Positions 37,699 through 44,883 of a stretch of DNA of 64,000 nucleotides are shown piece after piece. The translations under genes and the position numbers were made by a program. Each line of letters starts with the position of its first letter. The first letter of the stretch is position 1. This DNA comes from Desulfopila aestuarii DSM 18488 (GTDB lineage Bacteria > Desulfobacterota > Desulfobulbia > Desulfobulbales > Desulfocapsaceae). Below the pieces are notes generated by a model. It was not told the origin of the DNA, did not search any database, and was given only the letters and a program-made list of their open reading frames with translations. The stretch lies in assembly GCA_945863875.1 (NCBI GenBank), contig CAMBBS010000014.1, positions 1 to 64,000 of the forward strand, in the 5' to 3' direction.

Positions 37699-37953
37699 GC
37701 ACAATCCTCCAATTCTCTTATCCATTTCAGCTACCTGTTCGGGTTGCATCACCTTTTTTTAATCCGGCATACGTTATGCTGGAAGATTGCCGCACAGGCA
37801 ATTTTTGCTCGACAAACTACCGGTCGGGTCTCGGCTTTAAAAAATCATATTCAGAATGAAAACTATAAAGGCAATGAAAAAGAAGCTATTGCAAATAAAG
37901 ACAGTGGGCCTGTAAAACAAGAACTGGCACACAAAAACTGATTATTCCGGCTC

Positions 37954-38271
37954 TCAGAGATCTCCGGTCATGCCGAATTCGATCGGCGCTTTGACGTAAA
38001 AAACATTGATCGCTTCCTCTTTCAAGCGGGCAAACAGACGATCGGCATCAGCCTCGCTGACCGCCATGGTAAGCTGGATTGGCTGGTCCGTTAAGTCAAA
38101 AAAATGTACGGAACGTAATTTTCCATCATGCCCGAAACCTTCGGCTGCCGGAATCAGTGTTGCACCGCTGATGCCGATTTTATGGGCTTCTTCCAGCAAC
38201 CAGTGAGCGACGGGAGTTGTATGATGTTTTCGGTCCTGCTGGGTAAAGAAAGTGAGTTGATAGCCCTGCAT
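37954..38271 (-). CDS. DUF190 family protein
   Basis: 105 residues. The DUF190 signature is visible in MQGYQLTFFTQQDRKHHTTPVAHWLLEEA and GISGATLIPAAEGFGHDG, with a ferredoxin-like alpha/beta fold expected. The chosen ATG has GGAGG eight bases upstream; a longer frame to 38310 would run into crcB. DUF190 genes are often neighbours of crcB/fluC, as here, 16 bases downstream in the same operon under the fluoride riboswitch. Biochemical function is not known; a role in fluoride response is inferred from context. Confidence 0.85.
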   Translation of the reverse strand: MQGYQLTFFTQQDRKHHTTPVAHWLLEEAHKIGISGATLIPAAEGFGHDGKLRSVHFFDLTDQPIQLTMAVSEADADRLFARLKEEAINVFYVKAPIEFGMTGDL

Positions 38272-38287
38272 GGTCTTCGCCTCCAGT

Positions 38288-38671
38288 TCAGATTCGTTTA
38301 AAAAGAGCAATGCTGGCGATGCCGAGCATGGTCATGAGCAGCGAGCCGCCGACATGGGTCGATATGGCGATTCCCGCCCAGAGAAACCTGCCCTGTTGGA
38401 TTAAGGTGGTGATTTCGGCGGAAAAGGTCGAGAAGGTAGTGAGTCCGCCGAGAAAACCGGTGATAAGAAAAAGCCGCCATTCCGGCGAAAGTTCTGGATT
38501 TCCGGCGAAAAAAGCGATGGCCAGACCGATCATATAGCCGCCAAGCAGATTAGCTGCCAGGGTACCTGGTGGAATAGCCGGGAACAATGAGTTTAAGGAA
38601 AGTCCGAGCAACCAGCGCAGCACGGCGCCGATCGATGCGCCAAGACTGATAGCCAGAATGGATTGCAGCAT
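38288..38671 (-). CDS. crcB: Fluoride channel CrcB/FluC
   Basis: 127 residues with four membrane helices. Family motifs are present: GAVLRWLLG in helix 1, [10 protein letters not shown] in helix 2 and [15 protein letters not shown] in helix 3, the last containing the Phe and Thr/Ser residues that line the fluoride path and the Na+ site. It exports F- as a dual-topology dimer. GAGGAG-like ribosome binding site (GAGGAGAGGC) directly precedes ATG. Controlled by the upstream fluoride riboswitch. Confidence 0.93.
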   Translation of the reverse strand: MLQSILAISLGASIGAVLRWLLGLSLNSLFPAIPPGTLAANLLGGYMIGLAIAFFAGNPELSPEWRLFLITGFLGGLTTFSTFSAEITTLIQQGRFLWAGIAISTHVGGSLLMTMLGIASIALFKRI

Positions 38672-38737
38672 ACGCCTCTCCTCTACGCTATATTTTTGAT
38701 CCAGACAGGAAGATCCACAACAGGCGGACGAGCAGCG

Positions 38738-38777
38738 AAAAAAAAACTCCCGCCCCTTAAATTTAAAGAGCAGGAGT
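38738..38777 (-). terminator. Riboswitch-linked intrinsic terminator
   Basis: Stem arms ACTCCTGC and GCGGGAGT (one T-G pair) enclose an AT-rich loop and are followed by nine T on the minus strand. The first arm is also the 3' strand of the fluoride aptamer, so aptamer folding and terminator folding compete. This predicts read-through into crcB when fluoride is bound. Confidence 0.75.
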
Positions 38778-38822
38778 CATCAGCTTTGTCAGACAAAGCG
38801 GTTAACGGCGAACCCCATCACC
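38770..38822 (-). ncRNA. Fluoride (crcB) riboswitch aptamer
   Basis: On the minus strand the sequence reads GGTGATGGGGTTCGCC, then TTAACCGCT, a short hairpin, and AGCTGATGACTCCTGC. These are the conserved blocks of the crcB motif: the GGNGATGG-type 5' strand, TTCGCC stem with AACCGC, and the CTGATGACTCCT end that forms the pseudoknot. It lies 100 bases upstream of crcB and is followed by an overlapping terminator. Confidence 0.88.
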
Positions 38823-38842
38823 TATGTACATTTTATGAAGAA

Positions 38843-38871
38843 AGAGTAGCTGAATTGAAATATCGAGTCAA
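38843..38871 (-). promoter_or_regulatory. Promoter of the fluoride operon
   Basis: On the minus strand a -35 TTGACT (38866-38871) and -10 TACTCT (38843-38848) are 17 bases apart, placing the start about 15 bases upstream of the riboswitch. It begins just after the end of the EEP gene. Confidence 0.5.
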
Positions 38872-38889
38872 TAGGAAAAGTTGGTGGAG

Positions 38890-40470
38890 TTATTTCTGTC
38901 CGCAAGAAGGCTCAAATTCAACAAGATAACCAAGGTGGTCGGAAACCCTCTGGTAGCCCAGGCCAGAAAAGAGCACCCTGGCTGCAATAGGATTTAATTT
39001 ACAGCTTTTCTTAGCGAAAATGTAATCGATCCGGTCATCGTCCGCCAGGCATTCTCCCCGTCCCGGTGAAGCCTTGCCAAAAACTTGGGCAAAGACGGCA
39101 GGGGAAGCAGCCTGCAAAAATTGATCTGCATATTTTTCGCCGTCAACGATCATCATATAGCCTTCGGATCCGGCCTTGGTGTTGAAATCACCGCAGAGCA
39201 GCGTTTCCGCAACCTCATCAGCTTTCACGGCTTCGGTGGCCCACTGCTGCAATTTCTCAAACTGCGGCCGGAATCCGTCCTGCCACCAGCTCAGATGGAC
39301 GGAGAATATATTGATTAAGCCAAAGCCGGGAAAATCAATCTGGCCCATCACCGCTTTTCTGGCATGAATACTATGGATGTCGGTGACGGCGGAGACGCAG
39401 GCGGCATCGCGTTTCAGGAGTTTGTATCTGCTCAAGATGGCGCTCCCTTCGCGATAACGGTCAAAGCCGATATGTGACCAATCGGTGTACAGGTAATAAT
39501 AAAGGCCATATTTGCGTAAACGATGGCGAAGGATCCGCGCGGCATTGGTCTGCTGCTCTCCCTTGCCGTCATTGTAATCCTCGCCGACTTCCTGCAGGCA
39601 GATAATGTCGATATCGATTTCGGCGATTGCCCTGACGATTTCGTTAAACTTTTCATCCTGATCGCTTTCCTGGTAGCAATGCAGGTTAAGGGTGAGGACT
39701 TTGAGCCGGGCAAGGCGGGCGGTATAGTTGCTGCCGCGGTTACTGTCCCAGATTTCTCTGGTTGCCGTCTCGCAGCCGATGGCATACTGTATCGTGTCGG
39801 CACGTCGTGCCTTGATGCGGCCGGTCCAGAGAGAGATGGGCGCCTTTTGCGACACGCTTTTGCCGTGGTTGTCGATCGTATGGTTTTTCTGTGGTGCGCA
39901 GGGGGACTGATGATATGTCTGCCAGGTATCGAGCGTCCAACGCACGAAAACCTTCTTTGCCTTAAGGGAATTATGGATCGCTATCGTGATAAGGTTTCCG
40001 TTTTTACCTGGGCATATGACGGGAGTGTAACCAAGGTGGGTCAGCAGAACTCCGGGGCCGAGCATTACTCCGGCAGAGCTGGGCAGGCAGTAGGTATGAT
40101 TTTGGTTGTTGTCGCAATATTCTCTCCCCAAGACAAAATATCGCAAGGAAAAGTGAATAGCATCGAATTGCTGTTTGGCTTTTGTGCAGTAGCTCGTCTT
40201 CGCCTGCCAGAGCTCTTGATCCTCGCCGCTACGGCAGGAATAGCTCGCCGCCAGTGCATGCCGGACATGGTCGTTGCCGGTCCAAAGGATGGACACTTGT
40301 TTCTCGAAGGCAAGGTTTTTCACCAGGACGGCAAATTGCAGCTCGTGGGTTACATGTCCTTTTTCGGCCGAAGTGATATTTCGGGCATAAAGAAGCTGTA
40401 TCTCGTTCATCTCAATCGGCAATATTGAAAAGGGTGGTTGAACCGGACAGATGGTATGGGCCAACGACAT
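38890..40470 (-). CDS. Tandem CBM21-like modules fused to an endonuclease/exonuclease/phosphatase (EEP) domain
   Basis: 526 residues. Residues about 20-130 and 135-255 are two beta-sandwich modules with CBM21 (glycogen/starch-binding) features: FAVLVKNLAFEKQVSI and YFVLGREYCDNN in the first; VFVRWTLDTWQTYHQ and IQYAIGCETATREIWDSNRGSNY in the second. Residues 256-526 form an EEP domain with all catalytic motifs: LTLNLHCY, CLQEVGED, FSVHLSWW, LLCGDFNTKAG, DRIDYIFA and VSDHLG. It could be a nuclease or a phosphodiesterase/phosphatase. No signal peptide is seen, so cytoplasmic. GGAGG precedes the ATG, which lies four bases after the PLD gene stop. Confidence 0.75.
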   Translation of the reverse strand: MSLAHTICPVQPPFSILPIEMNEIQLLYARNITSAEKGHVTHELQFAVLVKNLAFEKQVSILWTGNDHVRHALAASYSCRSGEDQELWQAKTSYCTKAKQQFDAIHFSLRYFVLGREYCDNNQNHTYCLPSSAGVMLGPGVLLTHLGYTPVICPGKNGNLITIAIHNSLKAKKVFVRWTLDTWQTYHQSPCAPQKNHTIDNHGKSVSQKAPISLWTGRIKARRADTIQYAIGCETATREIWDSNRGSNYTARLARLKVLTLNLHCYQESDQDEKFNEIVRAIAEIDIDIICLQEVGEDYNDGKGEQQTNAARILRHRLRKYGLYYYLYTDWSHIGFDRYREGSAILSRYKLLKRDAACVSAVTDIHSIHARKAVMGQIDFPGFGLINIFSVHLSWWQDGFRPQFEKLQQWATEAVKADEVAETLLCGDFNTKAGSEGYMMIVDGEKYADQFLQAASPAVFAQVFGKASPGRGECLADDDRIDYIFAKKSCKLNPIAARVLFSGLGYQRVSDHLGYLVEFEPSCGQK

Positions 40471-40473
40471 CAG

Positions 40474-42074
40474 CTACCTCCAGTATATTCGCATGGTGTT
40501 GAGAATTTCATGAAACTCCTGCGTATAGAGCCAGGCAGCCGACCGGTTGGAGAATATCGTCAAATGGTCATGGGAAAAAACGGAGGTATTATACCAGTTA
40601 AAACTGCCATCCAATACAAGATGATCATCAATGATGCAGTACTTTGCATGCAGCGGAGAATAGGGGACGGTCTGGTTATTAACGCCATAGGCCAGGGCAA
40701 TGGGTATGCCGGCCCGCTGCAACCTGTTGATTGCCGGCAGCAGGGGCCGTTTCAGTTCTTCGTGCATCGGGTATTCCTGCGTGGCATCGCCCATTCTTGC
40801 GGTATGGCCATTGAAGACAAAAGTCAGCTCTACGCCGCGGTTTTTTGCATGGAGCATGGCATCCACGACACTATCGCCATGGTCGCCCTGCAGTTCGCCT
40901 AAAAGAAACAGACAACCCCTGATGGACCGGCGGGCGCCGTGAATTGCCGAAATTATCGCCTGATGGGGCCGGTAATTATTTCCATTGAGTATCTTATGCC
41001 GGCCAAAAGTATAGAGCAGATTAAACTTACTCAAGGGATCGATGCCGTACGGCTGGATCACGCCGCCGCGAATGCTTTGAAAGATGTTATCGAGCAGGCG
41101 GCAGATGCCCCGTGAATGAAATGTCGCCCCGGATTCCCAGTTTGCTCCCCATATATCGAAAGTGATATTGAAAGAACCCAGTATGCAGTCTTCCTCCCCA
41201 AAGATGATAAATTTGTTATGCATGTCCGGTGCGACCTCGACGAGGCTATTGGTCGAGGTGCAGAAGACTCCGAGTAATTCGATGCCGGAGTGCTTCAGGC
41301 GCAGGTAATTGTTGCTGTTGGTGAGAGTCATTTTTCGCCAGTCGACAATACATTGCACCTTGACACCGTTCGCCTGGGCAAAGAGCAGGTGGGTGATAAA
41401 GTCGGTATCGTCAATACAATCGACGCAGACCTTTATGGTTTGTTCCTGGTCGGGAGCGGCATGTTTCTGCCGGATGAGCTGGTCGATGCGATCGTGGATG
41501 AACCGCTTGGGGTGATAGGGGTGACAGCAGAGGCCTTTGGTAAATTTGGGCATCAGGTTCAGTGCGTCAAAGTGATGGTTGTACCAGTCGACGTCCCGCT
41601 GCAGGATGTTCCTGTCGATCTCCTGGGTCCGATAGGTGTTCGGCGTCGCCCATTGACGGGTGATTCCCCGCCACTGGTGTCCCGGTTCATCAAAATTATT
41701 CCAATCCATGAAGATGTAGTCGTCTTGTGAGCATATGGAATGTTCGCCCAGATGAAAGACGTAGGAAAACTTGACACAGGCAATCCGGCCGAGCTTCCTT
41801 GGAAACGGATGCAGGTAAAAATCCCTCGTCACTCGTTTATGGCACGAGGATTGAACATCGTAATAATCGGTATCGACAATGAAATACCCGCATGTCCCAT
41901 CGCGGCGATAGACTTTGAGGATCACCTTGACATTGGTGTATATATATCGGCCCATACCTGAAAACGGATCTTGCCGGGGCGAAGATAGGAAAGTTCCTTG
42001 TTGATGTTCTGACGCTTTATTGCGGAATACAATTCGCCATCTATGGGGATGGAATATTTTTCTGCAAACAGCAT
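40474..42074 (-). CDS. Phospholipase D-family phosphodiesterase with N-terminal beta-domain, apparent frameshift
   Basis: Two PLD motifs are intact: MHNKFIIFGEEDCILGSFN and PLHAKYCIIDDHLVLDGSFN, each with His, Lys and Asp/Glu. This is a two-HKD protein of the cardiolipin synthase/PLD nuclease type, without membrane helices, so soluble. About 150 N-terminal residues look beta-rich (VKVILKVYRRDGTCGYFIVDTD). The best start is ATG 42074 with GAGGT upstream, giving MLFAEKYSIPIDGELYSAIK and FQVWADI; but the frame shifts at a TATATATAT tract (41939-41947) and one TA fewer would join it to the main frame (about 530 residues). Without that, translation would start at 41955 or 42126 with no ribosome binding site. 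First gene of an operon with the CBM21-EEP gene. Confidence 0.65.
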
Positions 42075-42374
42075 TTGCCAAGACCTCTTTTCTTTGGCAC
42101 ATCGTGGCTCGCCACATCGAGTTCATTTCGCGCCAGACGCACCACCGTCATATCGGGCTTGACCCGAAATTCACTTTCATGCCATACACCATACAGAATT
42201 GCGTACATTCACGAAGCTTAGATAAAAAGAACAGGAAAGGCAATACGGTAATCAAGGAGATAATACGGTGGCAAACTACCGTGTCAAGGAACTGAAGTAA
42301 GGAGTGTTTAGAGATTTTTTTCCGGCGTTCTATCCACAGTCTTTTTCAGGAACTGTTTTCGATAGGCTTTACCT
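42075..42374. other. Intergenic region upstream of the PLD gene
   Basis: About 300 bases between two minus-strand genes. It should hold the promoter of the PLD-EEP operon, but no clear -35/-10 pair stands out. It contains one copy of a short palindromic repeat (about 42139-42166) shared with 43948-43974. Confidence 0.4.
42139..42166. repeat. Dispersed short palindromic repeat, copy 1
   Basis: CGTCATATCGGGCTTGACCC and following GAAAT contain the stem TCGGG/CCCGA. It matches copy 2 at 43948-43974 at most positions. The CGTCATTCC...GGAATC type is a widespread class of intergenic palindromes in Proteobacteria. Confidence 0.5.
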
Positions 42375-42692
42375 TTAATCTTCTTGGTCAAAATCACCGA
42401 GCGGACGCTGGAAGGTGTATTCTGCCGGGCTCACCACCAAGGTGTTCCAGGTCTCTTCGGAATTACCCCCGAGGGCGGAAAATGGCCAGGAAACAACAAA
42501 AACCACTGTGCCGAGCACGGTAGCTGCCAAACCCAGCGGTCGCGCAGCGACAATGTCAATAGACATGGCTTCCGGGCTGATCTTTCCTTGCTCCGGTGTC
42601 TTTTCTACTTTTTCAGCCAAAGCTGCAAGTGGAAATACCATCAGGACAAATATGAGCAAACATGCCATGGATGTCTTTCGGTAATTGAGCAT
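42375..42692 (-). CDS. Small secreted or membrane protein, unknown function
   Basis: 105 residues from an ATG with AAGGAG seven bases upstream. A signal peptide (ACLLIFVLMVFPLAALA) is followed by a short charged region and a second hydrophobic segment preceded by ARPLGLAATVLGTVVFVVSWPFSALGG, then VVSPAEYTFQRPLGDF. The RPLG...FPFSALGG...EYTFxRPLG pattern recurs in small uncharacterised proteins of many Gram-negative genomes. No function can be assigned. Confidence 0.75.
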   Translation of the reverse strand: MLNYRKTSMACLLIFVLMVFPLAALAEKVEKTPEQGKISPEAMSIDIVAARPLGLAATVLGTVVFVVSWPFSALGGNSEETWNTLVVSPAEYTFQRPLGDFDQED

Positions 42693-42763
42693 TGAACATC
42701 TCCTTTTCATCTAAAATTACCCTGCAAAAATAGTGGAAGTGGTTAGCACCTTACAGGTTGTCG

Positions 42764-42988
42764 TCATTTCTTAAAAATCCAGAACAGGATCGACAGCACC
42801 ACAGAAATGACAATACACGTGGTCAGGGGAAAGTAAAACTTAAAATTTTCAGATTTGAAGACAAAATCACCAGGCAGCCGGCCTAGATTCAATTTTTGCC
42901 ACAATGGCCAGCAAAGTCCAAGAACGACGAAGATAATGCCGATGGTGATCAATGTCTTTGCCGTGTTCCTGCCCCTATGATGACCCAC
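42764..42988 (-). CDS. DUF2905 family membrane protein
   Basis: 74 residues with two membrane helices (TLITIGIIFVVLGLCW and PLTTCIVISVVLSILFWIF) flanking the family motif LGRLPGDFVF. The start appears to be GTG at 42988, without a strong ribosome binding site, and overlaps the tail of a PEBP pseudogene by 14 bases. Function unknown. Confidence 0.8.
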   Translation of the reverse strand: MGHHRGRNTAKTLITIGIIFVVLGLCWPLWQKLNLGRLPGDFVFKSENFKFYFPLTTCIVISVVLSILFWIFKK

Positions 42989-43202
42989 AATTCAATTCTT
43001 TCTGTAGGTCCCCACAAGCTCTCCCTTGGCCGGTATGTGCCCCTTGGCCCGCTCAAGGTCTTTTTTTGTGGTACCTGGCCGAATGAGAACTCTATCGAGG
43101 GCATAGATATTAAAAAAGTAGCGCCGCTTGCCTGATGGTGGGCATGGGCCGCCATAGTTATTTCGCTTCCAGCTGTTCCTACCCTGTTACGCCGGAAGGC
43201 AG
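42975..43202 (-). pseudogene. PEBP (YbhB/YbcL, Raf-kinase-inhibitor-like) C-terminal remnant
   Basis: The frame ending at 42975 reads QGRNSWKRNNYGGPCPPSGK, RRYFFNIYALD and GELVGTYR, the conserved C-terminal half of bacterial PEBP proteins. LPSGV, the residues expected just before, is found immediately upstream but in another frame, so a one-base shift lies near 43188. The N-terminal part with DPDAP is absent. Intact members are about 150-190 residues. There is no usable start. Confidence 0.65.
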
Positions 43203-43465
43203 CGTGTTGTTCCAGGCGTCATTGCAGCAAACAGCATGCTCTGCGTCAATATCAGCAAAGGCATAATCAGGTGATTTATGATCCCACGCCGACAGCACAT
43301 TTGTAACTGAATCTGAAACGAGTGGTGGAACAAGCTGTGAGGTGTGGTAATTATGATGCAATTTTAATCACCGCCCCTCATTGGTTCAATAGATATTCCA
43401 ATCCCCCACACCCAAATATATTTCAATTAACTCCGACCCGGAGTTGCCGCGGCGTTTGCGGCATT

Positions 43466-43849
43466 CTAAAAGTAAACAGCTTCGAAAAGCGCAAGTTCGT
43501 TGCCGCCCTGGAGCACGAGTGCGCGGCGGCTGAGGTCGATGCGCCAGCGGCCAATATCGCTGTACACGCTGTTCTTGTCAAGTCATTCGCGCCGCAGGTG
43601 GAATATCTGGTCCGGCCAGAGGTTCAGATGATGCCGCACGCCCACGCAGTCGGCACAGGGAAGGTCGCCACGAAATGTCGCCGGCGGGCGTAGGCCGTGC
43701 GCGGGAACTACCGCCGATGAGTCGTGATATATCGCCTGTTGTGTCATGTCGGCTTTTGTTTGAGTGACGGAGGACGGTCCGCATCCGGCAAGCAGGAGTT
43801 CGATAGCCAGAATACCCCCGAAGGTCGGAACTATTCTCGAAAGAATCAT
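43466..43849 (-). pseudogene. NlpE-like lipoprotein with in-frame stops
   Basis: The first 88 codons encode a lipoprotein signal (AIELLLAGC) and the NlpE N-terminal motif FRGDLPCADCVGVRHHLNLWPD. At 43583-43585 a TGA interrupts, but the same frame continues with DIGRWRIDLSRRALVLQGGNEL, exactly the next part of NlpE-type domains, until a TAG at 43466-43468. The second stop and a third further on argue for a decayed gene rather than recoding. The CxxC at CADC is retained. Confidence 0.65.
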
Positions 43850-43947
43850 GAAATTTCTCCAATAAGAGAAGAGGAATCGTATTTGTATCGATATAACATG
43901 CGGTTAGATTTCATGACCTTGTCGAGATAGCAACCCTTGGGGCTGTA

Positions 43948-43974
43948 TTACGTCATTCCGGGCTTGAGCGGGAA
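43948..43974. repeat. Dispersed short palindromic repeat, copy 2
   Basis: CGTCATTCCGGGCTTGAGCG followed by GGAATCT, with arms ATTCC/GGAAT. Similar to copy 1 at 42139-42166. Confidence 0.5.
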
Positions 43975-44029
43975 TCTAATGCCAAAAACTGATTTTTCCC
44001 ACATTTAGCAAAAATGAGGGGAGGAAAAT

Positions 44030-44173
44030 GTGCGAATTTATACTACATATATACTTCCTGATTGTGAGTCAACACAGGAGGGTTCTGTTGTGGAAGGCAT
44101 TGAAGGCCTTGTCTCAAGCGGCGGCGGAATCTTTAATCGACGATGGCTTAGACAGTGGCTGGATCATGGGTAA
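44030..44173 (+). CDS. Possible small ORF, unknown
   Basis: A GTG-initiated frame of 47 codons (VRIYTTYILPDCESTQEGSV...SSGGGIFNRRWLRQWLDHG) has GGGGAGG six bases upstream and protein-like composition. A second frame of 53 codons starts at ATG 44028 behind the same ribosome binding site. Neither is recognised; it could also be the tail of a lost gene. Confidence 0.25.
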   Translation: MRIYTTYILPDCESTQEGSVVEGIEGLVSSGGGIFNRRWLRQWLDHG

Positions 44174-44210
44174 TACAAAGGTACGATAATCATAAAAAGG
44201 ATACACTGGT

Positions 44211-44774
44211 ATGAAACGATGTGATTGGGCTAATACAAACCTCTTGGAATATCATGATGAAGAATGGGGTGTGCCGGTACATGATGATCGAAAGCATTTT
44301 GAAATGCTCATATTGGAGGGGGCGCAGGCTGGATTGAGCTGGGAAACGGTGTTACGAAAAAAAGAGGCATATCGCACCGCATTCAAGGGATTTGAACCGA
44401 AAAAAGTTGCATGCATGACTGACATGGAACTTGAAGAACTACTTCAAAATCCAGGAATTATACGCAATCGTCTTAAAATATTTACCACGAGAAAGAACGC
44501 GATTGTGTTTCTCGATATCCAGAAGGAGTTCGGCAGTTTTGATGCGTACATTTGGCCCTTTGCTGGCGGAAAACCGATAAACGGCAAACGTGAGACGATG
44601 CAAGATGTTCCTGCAAAAACAGCCGAGAGCTGTGCAATTTCCAAAGATCTTAAAAAAAAGGGAATGTCCTTCGTTGGTCCAACCATCATATACGCCTATA
44701 TGCAGGCAGTTGGCATGGTGAATGATCATTTGCTTTCGTGTTTTCGATATTCTGCCGTAAGGGAAATGCAGTAA
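44211..44774 (+). CDS. tag: DNA-3-methyladenine glycosylase I
   Basis: 187 residues, the normal Tag length. It excises 3-methyladenine from alkylated DNA. MKRCDWANTN with YHDEEWGVP is the family N-terminus, FEMLILEGAQAGLSWETVL the HhH region, and the zinc site Cys4/His with C-terminal HLLSCFRY is complete. AAGGA lies eight bases before ATG. The gene stands alone and has lower GC than its neighbours, which may suggest transfer. Confidence 0.94.
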   Translation: MKRCDWANTNLLEYHDEEWGVPVHDDRKHFEMLILEGAQAGLSWETVLRKKEAYRTAFKGFEPKKVACMTDMELEELLQNPGIIRNRLKIFTTRKNAIVFLDIQKEFGSFDAYIWPFAGGKPINGKRETMQDVPAKTAESCAISKDLKKKGMSFVGPTIIYAYMQAVGMVNDHLLSCFRYSAVREMQ

Positions 44775-44883
44775 GCATGCATAACCGGTTCGATTCGGCC
44801 GGCAACACCTTGCTCCGAGCACCGCAATAATGCCGACAAAGTAAGTCTTCTATTTTATAGAATAAGGTTGATTTTTCCGCCGG

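Larger units (their letters stand above)
37208..37700. mobile_element. Decayed IS200/IS605-family element
   Basis: The left boundary has TTGACATTCTCCCCGGCCT followed by a weak complementary arm, the terminal motif common at IS605/IS1341 ends. On the minus strand, the codons leading into it resemble a degraded TnpB C-terminus, but no TnpB core is left. On the plus strand a tnpA remnant begins at 37497 and ends inside a perfect hairpin (37660-37698). Divergent tnpA and tnpB are the IS605 order. Element is certainly inactive. Confidence 0.55.
37159..37953. other. Gene-poor region with IS605-like remnant
   Basis: About 795 bases between glgX and the DUF190 gene. It holds decayed IS200/IS605 sequence (37208-37700; see the separate entries), including an 18-bp perfect hairpin. 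From 37700 to 37953 several short open frames overlap, none with a recognisable family or ribosome binding site; nothing else is seen there. Confidence 0.6.
43850..44210. other. Intergenic region upstream of tag
   Basis: About 360 bases. It contains copy 2 of the palindromic repeat (43948-43974) and one small possible gene (44030-44173). No clear promoter, RNA gene or terminator is recognised. Confidence 0.4.

Noticed and set aside
37546-37941. Plus-strand frame of 131 codons beyond the transposase remnant
   Set aside because: Begins inside the tnpA remnant in another frame, reads through the hairpin, and has no recognisable domain.
39523-40428. Plus-strand frame of 301 codons opposite the EEP gene
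   Set aside because: Opposite-strand shadow; the minus-strand frame carries complete catalytic motifs.
42949-43155. Minus-strand frame beginning MAAHAHHQAS as a gene
   Set aside because: It is out of frame with the recognisable PEBP residues in the same bases.
43583-43585. TGA in the NlpE-like gene as a selenocysteine codon
   Set aside because: A later in-frame TAG and another stop follow, and no family evidence for Cys at this site; decay is simpler.
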